From assembly GCF_033242365.1 (NCBI RefSeq), contig NZ_BTHK01000003.1, forward strand, positions 148,337 through 212,336: a stretch of DNA of 64,000 nt, written 5' to 3'. The translations under genes and the position numbers were made by a program. Under the pieces are notes generated by a model. It searched no databases, had not been told where the DNA came from, and saw nothing but the letters and a program-made list of their open reading frames with translations. Within the stretch, counting starts at the first letter, position 1, and the number at the start of each line of letters is the position of its first letter. This DNA comes from Lachnoanaerobaculum sanguinis. GTDB taxonomy: Bacteria > Bacillota > Clostridia > Lachnospirales > Lachnospiraceae. This document shows positions 1 through 8,987 of this stretch, piece by piece.

Positions 1-2
1 TA

Positions 3-407
3 AAAGATTACATAGCTATTGCTACAGACAGTGATTTAGAAAAACTTGAAAAGACTGTTATCCGGCTGACTAAAAGCTATGAAAATACCAAAAGCTTTAA
101 ACCTGATAAATTCAAAGCGATAGATCTGTCCATGCATGAATTATGGTATAAGAAAACCGGGCATACCTATCTGTGGGAGCAGATAAGAAAATCCGATTCC
201 AATTACACCAGATTTTGCATGTTGGATATGCTGGAATGTGAAAATTATGAGCATGTAATTCTTGAGCACAGACAGATGTATGAGGTGATCAAAAACAGAG
301 ATACCTCTAAAATAGAGGAAATAGTTAAAAAGCATCTTTATGGCGGTATTGAGAGAATCAATGCGGCTTTCAGTAATAAATTTGATGAAATGTTTATAGC
401 ATATTAA
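3..407 (+). CDS. GntR-family regulator, C-terminal FCD ligand domain (partial)
   Basis: The reading frame is open from base 3, so the 5' part of the gene lies outside the window. What remains is the all-helical FCD effector-binding half of a FadR-type GntR regulator. A Phe/Leu-x-x-H-x-x-W-type helix (DLSMHELWYKKTGH) is followed by the typical closing EHRQMYEVI and KKHLYGGIERI helices, whose histidines bind metal in this family. The N-terminal winged helix is not visible. It lies 10 bases upstream of kduI on the same strand, so it is probably the local repressor of hexuronate catabolism (inference from position). An internal ATG at 132 is not the true start, because homology continues upstream of it. 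Confidence 0.85.
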   Translation, partial: KDYIAIATDSDLEKLEKTVIRLTKSYENTKSFKPDKFKAIDLSMHELWYKKTGHTYLWEQIRKSDSNYTRFCMLDMLECENYEHVILEHRQMYEVIKNRDTSKIEEIVKKHLYGGIERINAAFSNKFDEMFIAY

Positions 408-417
408 AGGAGAATTT

Positions 418-1260
418 ATGGATATTCGTTATTCAGCAAACCAAAGAGACTTTAAATTTTACACCACAGATGAGATAAGAGATGAATTCCTTATTCAGGA
501 CCTTTATCAGGAAGATAAGGTAGTTGCCGTATATTCACATGTGGACAGAATGGTAACTTTAGGATGTATGCCTGTAAATGAGACCGTTTCCATAGATAAG
601 GGAATTGATGTATGGTCAAACTTCGGTACAAAGTATTTCCTTGAAAGAAGAGAAATCGGTATTTTCAATATAGGAGGCAAGGGTGAAATTGTAGCGGATG
701 ATGAAACCTTTACACTTGATTATAAAGATTGTCTCTATATTACAAAGGGTACAAAGAATGTTACATTCAGAAGTTTTGACAAAAGCAATCCTGCAAAGTT
801 TTATATGGTAAGTGCTCCTGCACATATTTCATATAAGACCACTTTCATATCAATCAAAGATGCGGCAAAGAAGCCGCTGGGTGACAATAAGACTGCAAAC
901 AAGAGAGTTATCAACCAGTTTATTCATCCTGATGTACTTCAGACTGCGCAGCTTTCAATGGGTATGACAGTTCTTGATGAGGGTAATGTATGGAATACCA
1001 TGCCTGCACATACTCATGAAAGAAGAATGGAAGTATATATGTACTTTGAAGTTCCAAATGACAATGTTATCTTCCACCTTATGGGCGAGCCTAATGAAAC
1101 AAGACATATTGTAATGCACAATGAAGAAGCCGTTATTTCACCTTCTTGGAGTATACATTCTGCTGCAGGTACATCAAACTATACCTTTATTTGGGCAATG
1201 GGTGGCGAAAATCAGGCATTTGACGATATGGATGTTATAAAGAATGAGGATTTGAGATAA
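418..1260 (+). CDS. kduI: 5-keto-4-deoxyuronate isomerase
   Basis: 4-deoxy-L-threo-5-hexosulose-uronate ketol-isomerase (EC 5.3.1.17). It converts the unsaturated uronate product of pectin or glycosaminoglycan lyases to 2,5-diketo-3-deoxygluconate in the cytoplasm. The 280-residue length is normal for the family. The double-cupin zinc site is visible: MPAHTHERRMEVYMYFEVP supplies two histidines and a glutamate, and a later histidine lies in SPSWSIHSAAG, followed by the family-typical WAMGGENQAFDDMD. An AGGAG site sits just upstream. The stop TAA shares its last base with the kduD ATG (TAATG), so the two enzymes, which act in sequence, are translationally coupled. Confidence 0.97.
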   Translation: MDIRYSANQRDFKFYTTDEIRDEFLIQDLYQEDKVVAVYSHVDRMVTLGCMPVNETVSIDKGIDVWSNFGTKYFLERREIGIFNIGGKGEIVADDETFTLDYKDCLYITKGTKNVTFRSFDKSNPAKFYMVSAPAHISYKTTFISIKDAAKKPLGDNKTANKRVINQFIHPDVLQTAQLSMGMTVLDEGNVWNTMPAHTHERRMEVYMYFEVPNDNVIFHLMGEPNETRHIVMHNEEAVISPSWSIHSAAGTSNYTFIWAMGGENQAFDDMDVIKNEDLR

Positions 1261-2063
1261 TGGAAAATATTTTAAACAGCTTTAGACTTGACGGAAAAAT
1301 CGCACTTGTTACAGGTGCATCTCATGGTATAGGCTTTGCAATGGCAAAGGCACTTTCAGATGCCGGTGCGACTATAATATTTAACAGCAGTTCAGAGGAC
1401 GGGCTGAAAAAAGGTCTTGAGTCATATAATAAAGAAAATATAAAAGCTCACGGTTATGTATGTGATGTAACCGATGAGGACGATGTAAAAAAGATGGTAG
1501 CCGATATTGAAAAGAATATCGGTGAAATTGATATTTTAATAAACAATGCCGGAATCATAAAAAGAATTCCTATGACCGATATGAGTGTGGATGAGTTTAA
1601 CTCTGTTATAGATGTGGACCTTATAGCACCTTTTATTATGGCAAAGGCTGTTTTACCGGGTATGGTAAAAAGAAGAAGCGGTAAGATCATAAATATCTGC
1701 TCCATGATGAGTGAGCTTGGAAGAGAAACTGTAAGCGCCTATGCGGCGGCAAAGGGCGGTTTAAAGATGCTTACAAAAAATATTGCTTCCGAATACGGAC
1801 AGTACAATATTCAATGCAACGGTATAGGACCCGGATATATTGCAACCTCACAGACTGCTCCTCTTCGTGAAGTACAGCCTGACGGAAGCAAACATCCTTT
1901 TGACTCATTTATACTTGCAAAGACACCTGCAAACAGATGGGGAGACCCTGCTGACCTTGCAGGCCCTGTAGTATTCCTCTCATCCCACGCATCCGATTTT
2001 GTAAACGGACATATACTCTATGTGGACGGCGGAATACTTGCTTATATAGGAAAACAACCTTAA
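1260..2063 (+). CDS. kduD: 2-keto-3-deoxygluconate oxidoreductase (SDR)
   Basis: Short-chain dehydrogenase of 267 residues (2-deoxy-D-gluconate 3-dehydrogenase type, EC 1.1.1.127). It reduces 2,5-diketo-3-deoxygluconate, the KduI product, to 2-keto-3-deoxygluconate. Visible SDR features are the NAD(P)-binding TGASHGIG near the N-terminus, NNAG, a catalytic serine in ICSMMSE and the YAAAK active-site pair. The gene overlaps kduI by one base. Its closest family name rests on the kduI neighbour as well as on sequence, because SDR paralogues are hard to separate. No unsaturated glucuronyl hydrolase or KDG kinase lies downstream; a terminator follows immediately. Confidence 0.95.
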   Translation: MENILNSFRLDGKIALVTGASHGIGFAMAKALSDAGATIIFNSSSEDGLKKGLESYNKENIKAHGYVCDVTDEDDVKKMVADIEKNIGEIDILINNAGIIKRIPMTDMSVDEFNSVIDVDLIAPFIMAKAVLPGMVKRRSGKIINICSMMSELGRETVSAYAAAKGGLKMLTKNIASEYGQYNIQCNGIGPGYIATSQTAPLREVQPDGSKHPFDSFILAKTPANRWGDPADLAGPVVFLSSHASDFVNGHILYVDGGILAYIGKQP

Positions 2064-2073
2064 AACATGGTGA

Positions 2074-2100
2074 GGGGCTGTCAATTCCGACAGCCCCTTT
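2074..2100 (+). terminator. Rho-independent terminator of kduID
   Basis: GGGGCTGTC and GACAGCCCC form a perfect 9-bp stem with a 6-base loop, followed by TTTATTATTT. It ends the kduI-kduD transcript 10 bases after the stop codon. Confidence 0.92.
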
Positions 2101-2126
2101 ATTATTTAAATTAATTATAGATTATA

Positions 2127-2402
2127 TTAAATAAAACCGGCATATTTTATAAGTATAATGATTTGTAACACTATACTTATAATCCCAATAATCATTCTAA
2201 AAATCAATGTATTTTTACTTAAATCTTTCCCTAAAATAATCGATTTTATTGAATCATACGCTACGCAAACAGAATACAAACCAAGTGCCAGCATGGTAAT
2301 CTTATCCCTAATATTTGTTGTATCTACAAAAAATATAGCTATATAGAAAATAAAGATTATGACCCATAGTATACTTAATAATATATTAGCTTCTCTTTTC
2401 AT
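2127..2402 (-). CDS. Small integral membrane protein of unknown function
   Basis: 91 residues, not recognised. It has two or three hydrophobic segments: residues ~7-25 (LLSILWVIIFIFYIAIFF), ~35-55 and ~68-90 (MIIGIISIVLQIIILIKY). No catalytic motif is seen. It lies 40 bases downstream of the ABC-2 permease gene on the same strand, so it may be the last gene of that operon. Alternatively it is an independent small membrane protein. Confidence 0.6.
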   Translation of the reverse strand: MKREANILLSILWVIIFIFYIAIFFVDTTNIRDKITMLALGLYSVCVAYDSIKSIILGKDLSKNTLIFRMIIGIISIVLQIIILIKYAGFI

Positions 2403-2442
2403 AAATTTAATACCCCCTTCACAAGATCCAATATAATATATA

Positions 2443-4629
2443 TTACTTCTTTATTATATCAGGAATATTACCCTTTTTAAACCCATATGAATTGTAGCCT
2501 CTGTAAGCCGAACTTTCTAAATTTCCGGTATTGATAATTGCTGCATAATTTCGATTCTCATTCAGATTTTCCTTATAAGGACTGTCACAAATAACCAGTT
2601 TATCTAAAATATCTTCTATATCCTTTTTATCTGTAAAGGTCTTTGGCGTAGTCTCACTTGAATAAGACTCAACTTCTTCGATATTATTATCCGGGTCATT
2701 ATTTTCCCAATCATTATAAGACACATCTATACTTTCCACATACTCTGCCGGGAACTTATATATAACCTCGACATCCATATCCTTTAATAAAGCCAAAGTC
2801 TCCTTAAACTCCGGATATATCGGATAAAATCCTACGGACTCCAGCGAATTTGCATATACATTCTCCCATTTGGAATTGACAGCAGTTGTGCTGTCACTTG
2901 TATAATTAAATCCGGCATACTTTCTTAAGGCACCTTCCATAAAATCATTATTAAATCTTATGGATGCAAAAGGATAGCTTTTTAACTTTGTTTCATAATC
3001 AAGATTCATCAACTCTTTCTTATAAGTTTCCACAAACTTTTTCTTCAACTCATCGTCATGAAACACAATATGAGTATCATTATCCATTATACCGTTAAAA
3101 TCCACACTTACTATATTCTCAGGATTTTCCGATAGTATAGGATAGCTGCTTTTTTTGTAGCTTTCATCAGCATAAACACTTGAAAGTCCTGAAGTACTTT
3201 GATCTAAATCCACATAATAAACTCTGCCTACGGTTCTTCCGTTTTTAAGCTTATATGAGATTAGAACTTTGTCAAAATTTCCATACAACTCCAAATCATA
3301 TTTTGCAGCTTCTATACCTTGCCTGGCTAACTCCAATACTGCATCTTTATTTTGTATGTCCATTTTCTTTATCAGGTCGGCTTCTATCTTACTGTCACTT
3401 GCATAGTCCACATCAACAAATGAGTCATTATAATATCCGTCCGAAATTTCAACTTTATTATAATACTGTTCGGAATTGCTCTCCAAAAGATTTGATATCA
3501 CCGCTGTGCTCTTTATCTGTGAAGCACTCGGAATATAGCTGTCATACCCGAATATATCAAACTGAAAAGCCGCCGCTATAAATATTGAAATTATTATAAG
3601 CACAAGTAATTCAATCTTTTTTGCAAAAATCTTTTTAAAATCCTGATTGTATATGATTTCCATTACACAATGAGTAATAACTCCGCTCACTATAAGTCCG
3701 AAAAGCCCCCAGCCAATGCTGTCATTCATTACTTCATATCCCAAAAGATACATAAGTATACTCATAAAGATAACCATCATGGACTTTATAGGCAGCTTTA
3801 TCACATTAAAGCTGACACTTTTACCTGCCGCCTCTGAGGCTCTTTTCTTATATAGGAAAAGATTTATAAAAAGGAATACTATGCTTGCAAGTATTACTAT
3901 AATAATTCTTGTAAGCCATTTAAGTTCAAATATATTAAACATCAGCATAAAGCTTGACATATTCGGCAGGACATTTTCAATAATAAATCCTGATGTGTAG
4001 TAAGTATCAAAGAATGTACTTTGATATCCCTTCAACACCAATGAAATTAAAGGAAAATAGAAGCTGAAAAATCCGCAGGCCAATATTCCTATAAGCATAT
4101 TTCCTGTCAGCATTATTGAAAATACTGTCAGAAAATAACTCATTATAAATAATAATGTCCACTCTGCTATAGACCACAATGCCGATGTGATTACAATTAT
4201 TTCACCGGTATTTGCAAGTATCAAAAGACTTGCCACTATTTCACAGATAATAAACGGTATAAGAACTATAAGTATTCCGTTTATTATCTTAATAAAATAA
4301 AGCACCTCTCTTTTCACCGGCAAACTGTGATACATATCTACCTTCTTTTTGGAATAGAGATATGAAAATCCTGACATTGCCATAACCAGAGCCAATACTA
4401 TAAATATCATTCCAAAAAAAGGATTTTTAACATCTATATAGGAAATAAAGTTTAATGCCAAATCAGCCTTATAAGAGTATGCACTACCTTCATATAAATT
4501 AAAACTTATCATCATAGCGGTTGCCACGATAAGCGAAAAGAAAAATATAAGAATACTGATCGCCAGAGTCCAAACTCTTGTTTTAAAGTCCTCTTTCATC
4601 AATTTAAAAAATAAGCTTTTTGATGTCAT
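2443..4629 (-). CDS. ABC-2 type exporter permease with large extracytoplasmic domain
   Basis: Polytopic permease partner of the adjacent ATPase. About ten hydrophobic segments are concentrated in residues ~10-390, and a C-terminal hydrophilic region of ~330 residues rich in Tyr, Asp, Asn and Ser appears to face outside. The reading frame can start at a GTG at 4650, but GGAGG lies 9 bases before the ATG at 4629, which is therefore preferred (728 residues). The gene overlaps the ATPase gene by 26 bases. It resembles the YtrC/YtrD class of GntR-controlled exporters. The substrate is unknown; antimicrobial or cell-envelope stress export is the usual role of such loci. Confidence 0.85.
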   Translation of the reverse strand: MTSKSLFFKLMKEDFKTRVWTLAISILIFFFSLIVATAMMISFNLYEGSAYSYKADLALNFISYIDVKNPFFGMIFIVLALVMAMSGFSYLYSKKKVDMYHSLPVKREVLYFIKIINGILIVLIPFIICEIVASLLILANTGEIIVITSALWSIAEWTLLFIMSYFLTVFSIMLTGNMLIGILACGFFSFYFPLISLVLKGYQSTFFDTYYTSGFIIENVLPNMSSFMLMFNIFELKWLTRIIIVILASIVFLFINLFLYKKRASEAAGKSVSFNVIKLPIKSMMVIFMSILMYLLGYEVMNDSIGWGLFGLIVSGVITHCVMEIIYNQDFKKIFAKKIELLVLIIISIFIAAAFQFDIFGYDSYIPSASQIKSTAVISNLLESNSEQYYNKVEISDGYYNDSFVDVDYASDSKIEADLIKKMDIQNKDAVLELARQGIEAAKYDLELYGNFDKVLISYKLKNGRTVGRVYYVDLDQSTSGLSSVYADESYKKSSYPILSENPENIVSVDFNGIMDNDTHIVFHDDELKKKFVETYKKELMNLDYETKLKSYPFASIRFNNDFMEGALRKYAGFNYTSDSTTAVNSKWENVYANSLESVGFYPIYPEFKETLALLKDMDVEVIYKFPAEYVESIDVSYNDWENNDPDNNIEEVESYSSETTPKTFTDKKDIEDILDKLVICDSPYKENLNENRNYAAIINTGNLESSAYRGYNSYGFKKGNIPDIIKK

Positions 4630-5503
4630 ATCCATACACCTCCGTTTCACTTATAAATATCTCTTCAAGGCTGAGTCCCATCATCTCATAGAATACAGGG
4701 GAAAAGGACTCCATTTTCTCTCTTATATCCTCCTCACTTCCCTTTATGGTGATTGTGTGCACTCTGCCGCTGTTTTTCACCTGCATAATATCAAGTTCTT
4801 TAAGTCTTTCCATATCGAAGTCTTTTTCAAATACACATTGCACCTTATGGATATTCAACTTCATATCGGATACATCCTTTGATAAAAGTATTCCACCCTT
4901 ATGTAAAAGTCCCACATGATCGCATATATCCTCAAGCTCTCTGAGGTTGTGTGACGCTATTATAGGTGTAAGTCCTCTCTCATCCATCTCCTTTGCAAAA
5001 AGACTCTTTACCGCCTGCCTCATTACAGGATCAAGTCCGTCAAATGTCTCGTCGCAGAGCAGATATCTGGTGTTTGCAGCCACTCCTATTGCAATGCAGA
5101 GTTGCTTTTTCATACCCTTTGAAAAAGTATTTACCTTTCTGTTGATATCCAGATCAAGTGCCTTCAAGATATCTTGACATTTCTTAACATCAAAGTCTCT
5201 GTAAACAGATGTATAAAACTTTATTATCTCTTTCGGTGTGGTATTTGAAAAGAAAAACTGGTCATCTGAAATATAGAAAAACTTTTCTTTTGCCATTATA
5301 TTTTCAAATACATTTTCATCATCTATAAGTATCTCACCGCTGTCAGGTTTTAGTATTCCGGCAAGTACTTTTAAAAATGTACTCTTTCCCGCACCATTGG
5401 TACCTATAAGTCCGAACACATCTCCGTCTCTTATGCTTGCATTGATATTGTCAAGCGCCTTTATATTGTCAAAACTCTTGCTTAAATTCTTTGCTTCTAT
5501 CAT
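4604..5503 (-). CDS. ABC transporter ATPase, YtrB-like
   Basis: 299-residue nucleotide-binding subunit. It has Walker A GTNGAGKST near residue 37, a variant signature (FSKGMKKQLCIA in place of LSGGQ), Walker B YLLCDETFDGLDP and the switch histidine in IIASHNLRELED. The ~80-residue C-terminal extension is typical of ABC-2 exporters. The ATG overlaps the stop of the GntR regulator by four bases (ATGA), and the 3' end overlaps the permease start, so the three products are co-translated. It energises export by the following permease. Confidence 0.93.
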   Translation of the reverse strand: MIEAKNLSKSFDNIKALDNINASIRDGDVFGLIGTNGAGKSTFLKVLAGILKPDSGEILIDDENVFENIMAKEKFFYISDDQFFFSNTTPKEIIKFYTSVYRDFDVKKCQDILKALDLDINRKVNTFSKGMKKQLCIAIGVAANTRYLLCDETFDGLDPVMRQAVKSLFAKEMDERGLTPIIASHNLRELEDICDHVGLLHKGGILLSKDVSDMKLNIHKVQCVFEKDFDMERLKELDIMQVKNSGRVHTITIKGSEEDIREKMESFSPVFYEMMGLSLEEIFISETEVYGYDIKKLIF

Positions 5504-5880
5504 GCTCCCTCCTTCGCTTTATGTTCCGGATAAAACTCTTCCACTTTTTTACAAAATTCTTCCTTACTTATTATCTTTCTTGATTTGTCTACAAGTTCTT
5601 CAAGCTCTTTATATATGATGCTTTTCTTATTTTCCTTTATAACATCCATATCAGCTACAAAACTTCCGACACCTTTTACACTGTATACATAGCCTTGGCG
5701 CTCCAACTCGATATATGCCTTTTGTATAGTGTTGGGATTTATCGAGAGTTCTACGGCAAGACTTCGTACAGACGGAAGCTTATCGCCGGGCTCCAATGCC
5801 CCGATAAGCATAAGATCCGAAAGCCTGTCCATCACCTGTTCGTAGATGGCTCTCTTATCTCTTGAGTCAATTACAATCAT
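5500..5880 (-). CDS. GntR-family transcriptional regulator, YtrA subfamily
   Basis: 126 residues: an N-terminal GntR winged helix (residues ~10-75, with SVRSLAVELSINPNTIQKAYIELERQGYV) and only a short helical C-terminus, as in the YtrA subfamily that lacks a large effector domain. It is first in the operon with the ABC ATPase and permease. An inverted repeat between its promoter and start codon (5895-5921) is a likely autoregulatory operator. In known YtrA systems the repressor is released by cell-wall-active compounds; that is family knowledge and is not shown here. Confidence 0.93.
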   Translation of the reverse strand: MIVIDSRDKRAIYEQVMDRLSDLMLIGALEPGDKLPSVRSLAVELSINPNTIQKAYIELERQGYVYSVKGVGSFVADMDVIKENKKSIIYKELEELVDKSRKIISKEEFCKKVEEFYPEHKAKEGA

Positions 5881-5894
5881 AGATTTCTCCTTTT

Positions 5895-5921
5895 AACTGT
5901 ATTATCTATCATAGTACAGTT
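5895..5921 (-). promoter_or_regulatory. Probable YtrA-type operator
   Basis: AACTGTA and TACAGTT form a perfect 7-bp inverted repeat separated by 13 bases; the inner bases are also partly symmetric. It begins one base downstream of the -10 box and covers the expected transcription start, 15 bases before the regulator's ATG. This geometry fits repression by a GntR dimer. Confidence 0.75.
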
Positions 5922-5950
5922 AATATAGCACCTTTTTTATATTTTTTCAA
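5922..5950 (-). promoter_or_regulatory. Promoter of the GntR/ABC-2 operon
   Basis: Reading the minus strand, TTGAAA (-35) and TATATT (-10) are separated by exactly 17 bases. The inverted-repeat operator follows immediately. Confidence 0.7.
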
Positions 5951-5992
5951 TATCAATTGTAAAAATAAGGTGGCTGTCACAAACTATTAATG

Positions 5993-6273
5993 TGACTCCA
6001 AAAGTTAGACTTTTTTAGTGTAGCAGTTTATATGGCTACCATACTTGGATTACTTATACCTTCACCTTCACGAATCACCAAGTCTTGATATGAAATCTCA
6101 CTTGATAGACATCAACTCTATAATAAAAATTTTCTTTTCGAAAGAGCATTTGCTTGTTTACGAGAACTCATTAATCCTTCATCACCTAACTTCTTCTTGA
6201 ATTCAAAACCATGTTTTTCCATAAAAAATACCGACCTCCTAATCGTTAGATTTTTGTCTAACTTTTAGGGGTC
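5993..6273 (-). mobile_element. Decayed IS3-family (IS150-like) relic
   Basis: A 281-bp remnant bounded by imperfect terminal inverted repeats: 5993-6010 reads TGACTCCAAAAGTTAGAC, and 6256-6273 on the other strand reads GACCCCTAAAAGTTAGAC. Just inside the second end, on the minus strand, an AGGAGG site precedes an ATG at 6222 that starts MEKHGFEFKKK, which resembles the N-terminus of IS3-type OrfA. The frame soon hits stops, and about 1 kb of a full element is missing. The rest of the 5951-6315 gap holds nothing else that I recognise. Confidence 0.65.
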
Positions 6274-6315
6274 GATACCAATTGTTAAAGCAACAGCCGT
6301 TTTATAAATTCAAAA

Positions 6316-6741
6316 TCAATTGTTTTTTCCTGACACTTCCAAAAGTAATACTGCAATTCCACAAACACCTGCAAGAATGAAACTAATCACTCCAAAACAC
6401 ACATCCATAATATTATTCATATCCATATAATAGATATGTGCAGATACTGTTACAAAAGCTGCAATTATCAAAAACAAATATATAACTACCATTATATTGG
6501 AATTTATCTTCTTATCTATACTTAACTTACCTTCTTCATTTTTTTTATCTCTCCTTTTTGAAAATTCAAAAACTACCTCTACAATAAATGCAATGCCACA
6601 AACAATATTCAGCACAACACCAAAGACCGCCGTAGCGCTCACCACCCTCATTTCATTATAAAAGAATACTGCCGAATATAGAAATCCTATGGCAAAACAA
6701 AAATACATTAAAACTTTAAAAACATTTTTCATAAACTTCAA
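6316..6741 (-). CDS. Small four-helix membrane protein of unknown function
   Basis: 141 residues, not recognised. Four predicted transmembrane segments are visible: ~8-27, ~36-57, ~84-104 and ~115-135. A highly charged cytoplasmic loop (KRRDKKNEEGKLSIDKK) lies between helices 2 and 3. It is monocistronic, between the IS relic and typA, with its own plausible promoter upstream. No residues suggest an enzyme. Confidence 0.65.
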   Translation of the reverse strand: MKFMKNVFKVLMYFCFAIGFLYSAVFFYNEMRVVSATAVFGVVLNIVCGIAFIVEVVFEFSKRRDKKNEEGKLSIDKKINSNIMVVIYLFLIIAAFVTVSAHIYYMDMNNIMDVCFGVISFILAGVCGIAVLLLEVSGKNN

Positions 6742-6784
6742 TCCTTAAATATACTCAGGTACCTGTAAATATTAGCTTACTTTA

Positions 6785-6812
6785 ATAATACTATATAAAT
6801 AAAATGATACAA
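6785..6812 (-). promoter_or_regulatory. Possible promoter of the four-helix membrane protein gene
   Basis: On the minus strand TTGTAT and TATTAT are separated by 16 bases, about 45 bases before the ATG at 6741. Confidence 0.4.
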
Positions 6813-6942
6813 TCCTTTTATTTTTATCTATTATGTGGTATACTAGTAAGGTAGGGTTATTATAATTAAAAATATATAAATACTAACAAACCGAGCCCTT
6901 ATACTAAATTTATACTATGATATAGCAAAAAAAACAAAAAAA

Positions 6943-6951
6943 TGTTATAAT
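6943..6951 (+). promoter_or_regulatory. Extended -10 promoter of typA
   Basis: TGTTATAAT is a perfect extended -10 (TGn-TATAAT) ending 33 bases before the typA ATG. No good -35 hexamer is seen upstream, which is tolerated by extended -10 promoters. Confidence 0.6.
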
Positions 6952-6983
6952 AGATATTTGTAAATTTTTATGAGGAAGAATAT

Positions 6984-8819
6984 ATGATAACAAAAAGAGA
7001 AGATATAAGAAATATTGCCATTATCGCCCATGTAGACCACGGTAAAACTACATTGGTCGATCAGCTCTTAAAACAAAGCGGTGTTTTCAGGGCAAATCAG
7101 GAAGTGGCTGAAAGAGTAATGGACTCAAATGATATAGAGAGAGAAAGAGGAATCACCATTCTATCAAAAAATACCGCTGTGCACTATGGTGATACCAAGA
7201 TAAATATCATAGATACACCGGGACATGCGGACTTCGGCGGAGAGGTGGAGCGTGTTCTTAAGATGGTAAACGGTGTTGTTTTGGTAGTAGATGCTTATGA
7301 AGGCGCTATGCCTCAGACAAAGTTCGTTCTAAGAAAGGCTCTTGAGCTTGACCTTGAAGTACTTTGCCTTATCAATAAATGTGACAGAGAAGAAGCAAGA
7401 CCTGAGGAGGTTGTTGATGAGATTCTGGAGCTTTTACTTGACCTTGATGCCAATGAGCACCAGCTTGACTGTCCTTTCCTCTTTGCAAGTGCAAGAGGCG
7501 GTTGGGCAAGATACAATGTAGATGACACCAACGAGGATATGAAGCCTTTATTTGAGACTATAATCAAGCATATACCTGCACCTACAGGTGATGAAGATGC
7601 GGATCCTCAAGTACTTATCAGTACAATCGACTACAATGAATATGTAGGTAGAATCGGTGTAGGTAAGGTTGATAACGGTGTTATCAAAGTAAATCAGGAA
7701 GTTGCTTTGGTAAATCACCACGATCCTGATAAGATGAAAAAAGTAAAAATAGGTAAGCTTTACGAATATGAAGGCTTAAACAGAGTAGAAGTAAATGAAG
7801 CAAGAATAGGTTCAATAGTAGCCATTTCAGGTATTCCTGATATTCATATAGGAGATACTTTGACATCAGTTGAAAATCCTGAAGCTATACCTTTCCAGAA
7901 GATCTCAGAGCCTACCATTTCTATGAACTTTATGGTAAATGACTCTCCTCTTGCAGGTAGAGAGGGAAAGTATATAACTTCAAGACATTTGCGTGAAAGA
8001 CTCTTTAGAGAGTTAAATACCGATGTCAGCCTTAGGGTGGAGGAAACAGAGTCTCCTGATTGCTTTAAAGTATCAGGTAGAGGTGAGCTTCATCTTTCAG
8101 TGCTTATAGAAAATATGAGAAGAGAAGGTTTTGAGTTTGCTGTAAGTAAGGCCGAAGTTATTTATCACTATGATGAGAGAAACCAAAAGCAGGAGCCTAT
8201 GGAGCTTGCATTTGTAGATGTTCCTGATGAGTTCTCAGGTGCTGTTATTCAAAAACTTACATCAAGAAAGGGTGAGCTTCAGGGAATGAGCCCTACACAT
8301 GGCGGATATACAAGACTTCAATTCCTTATTCCTTCCCGAGGTCTTATAGGCTACAGAGGTGAGTTTATGACCGACACCAAGGGAAACGGTATTCTCAATA
8401 CAGAGTTTGACGGTTATGCTCCATATAAGGGTGATATGTTCTATAGAAAGACCGGTTCTCTTATCGCTTTTGAGAGCGGCGAGTCTATTACCTACGGACT
8501 TTTCAATGCACAGGAGCGTGGTACTTTATTTATCGGTCCGGGCGAAAAGGTATATGCAGGTATGGTTATCGGTAAGAACGGTAAGGCTGAAGATGTTGAA
8601 ATCAATGTATGTAAGACAAAGAAACTTACAAATACAAGATCATCCAGTGCGGATGAGGCGCTCAGACTTGTTACACCGAAAGTCATGAGTCTTGAGGAAT
8701 CACTTGAATTTATAGATACCGATGAGCTTTTAGAGGTAACTCCTGAAAATCTTCGTATCAGAAAGAAAATCCTCGACCCGACACTTAGAAAACGTTCTAT
8801 GATAAAGTCGAAGCAATAA
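6984..8819 (+). CDS. typA: Ribosome-associated translational GTPase TypA/BipA
   Basis: 611 residues, the full family length. The G domain carries AHVDHGKTTL (G1), the G2 threonine in RERGITI, DTPGHADFGGEVERV (G3) and NKCDRE (G4). EF-G-like domains II, III and V follow, then the TypA-specific C-terminal domain. It binds the 70S ribosome and supports 50S assembly and stress or low-temperature adaptation (family knowledge). It is a single-gene unit with an extended -10 promoter, a GAGGAAG ribosome site and a terminator right after the stop. Confidence 0.98.
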   Translation: MITKREDIRNIAIIAHVDHGKTTLVDQLLKQSGVFRANQEVAERVMDSNDIERERGITILSKNTAVHYGDTKINIIDTPGHADFGGEVERVLKMVNGVVLVVDAYEGAMPQTKFVLRKALELDLEVLCLINKCDREEARPEEVVDEILELLLDLDANEHQLDCPFLFASARGGWARYNVDDTNEDMKPLFETIIKHIPAPTGDEDADPQVLISTIDYNEYVGRIGVGKVDNGVIKVNQEVALVNHHDPDKMKKVKIGKLYEYEGLNRVEVNEARIGSIVAISGIPDIHIGDTLTSVENPEAIPFQKISEPTISMNFMVNDSPLAGREGKYITSRHLRERLFRELNTDVSLRVEETESPDCFKVSGRGELHLSVLIENMRREGFEFAVSKAEVIYHYDERNQKQEPMELAFVDVPDEFSGAVIQKLTSRKGELQGMSPTHGGYTRLQFLIPSRGLIGYRGEFMTDTKGNGILNTEFDGYAPYKGDMFYRKTGSLIAFESGESITYGLFNAQERGTLFIGPGEKVYAGMVIGKNGKAEDVEINVCKTKKLTNTRSSSADEALRLVTPKVMSLEESLEFIDTDELLEVTPENLRIRKKILDPTLRKRSMIKSKQ

Positions 8820-8825
8820 TATATA

Positions 8826-8854
8826 AAGGTATCCGTTTTTGGATGCCTTTTTTT
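8826..8854 (+). terminator. Rho-independent terminator of typA
   Basis: AAGGTATCC and GGATGCCTT (one G-T pair) form a 9-bp stem around a six-base loop, followed by a T run. Confidence 0.9.
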
Positions 8855-8987
8855 ACTTATTAATAATAGCTTATAAAAAATAAAGATTATTTAAAGCTGA
8901 TAGCCTATATTAAATTAATGATGTATAATTCGATATAAGGGCAAAAGCTCCGGATTATTTATGTAAATTTATTTTGAAAAGGAAAAA

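Noticed and set aside
132..407. A complete 91-residue protein starting at the first ATG
   Set aside because: The frame is open upstream to the window edge and the upstream residues fit the FCD domain, so it is the 3' part of a longer gene.
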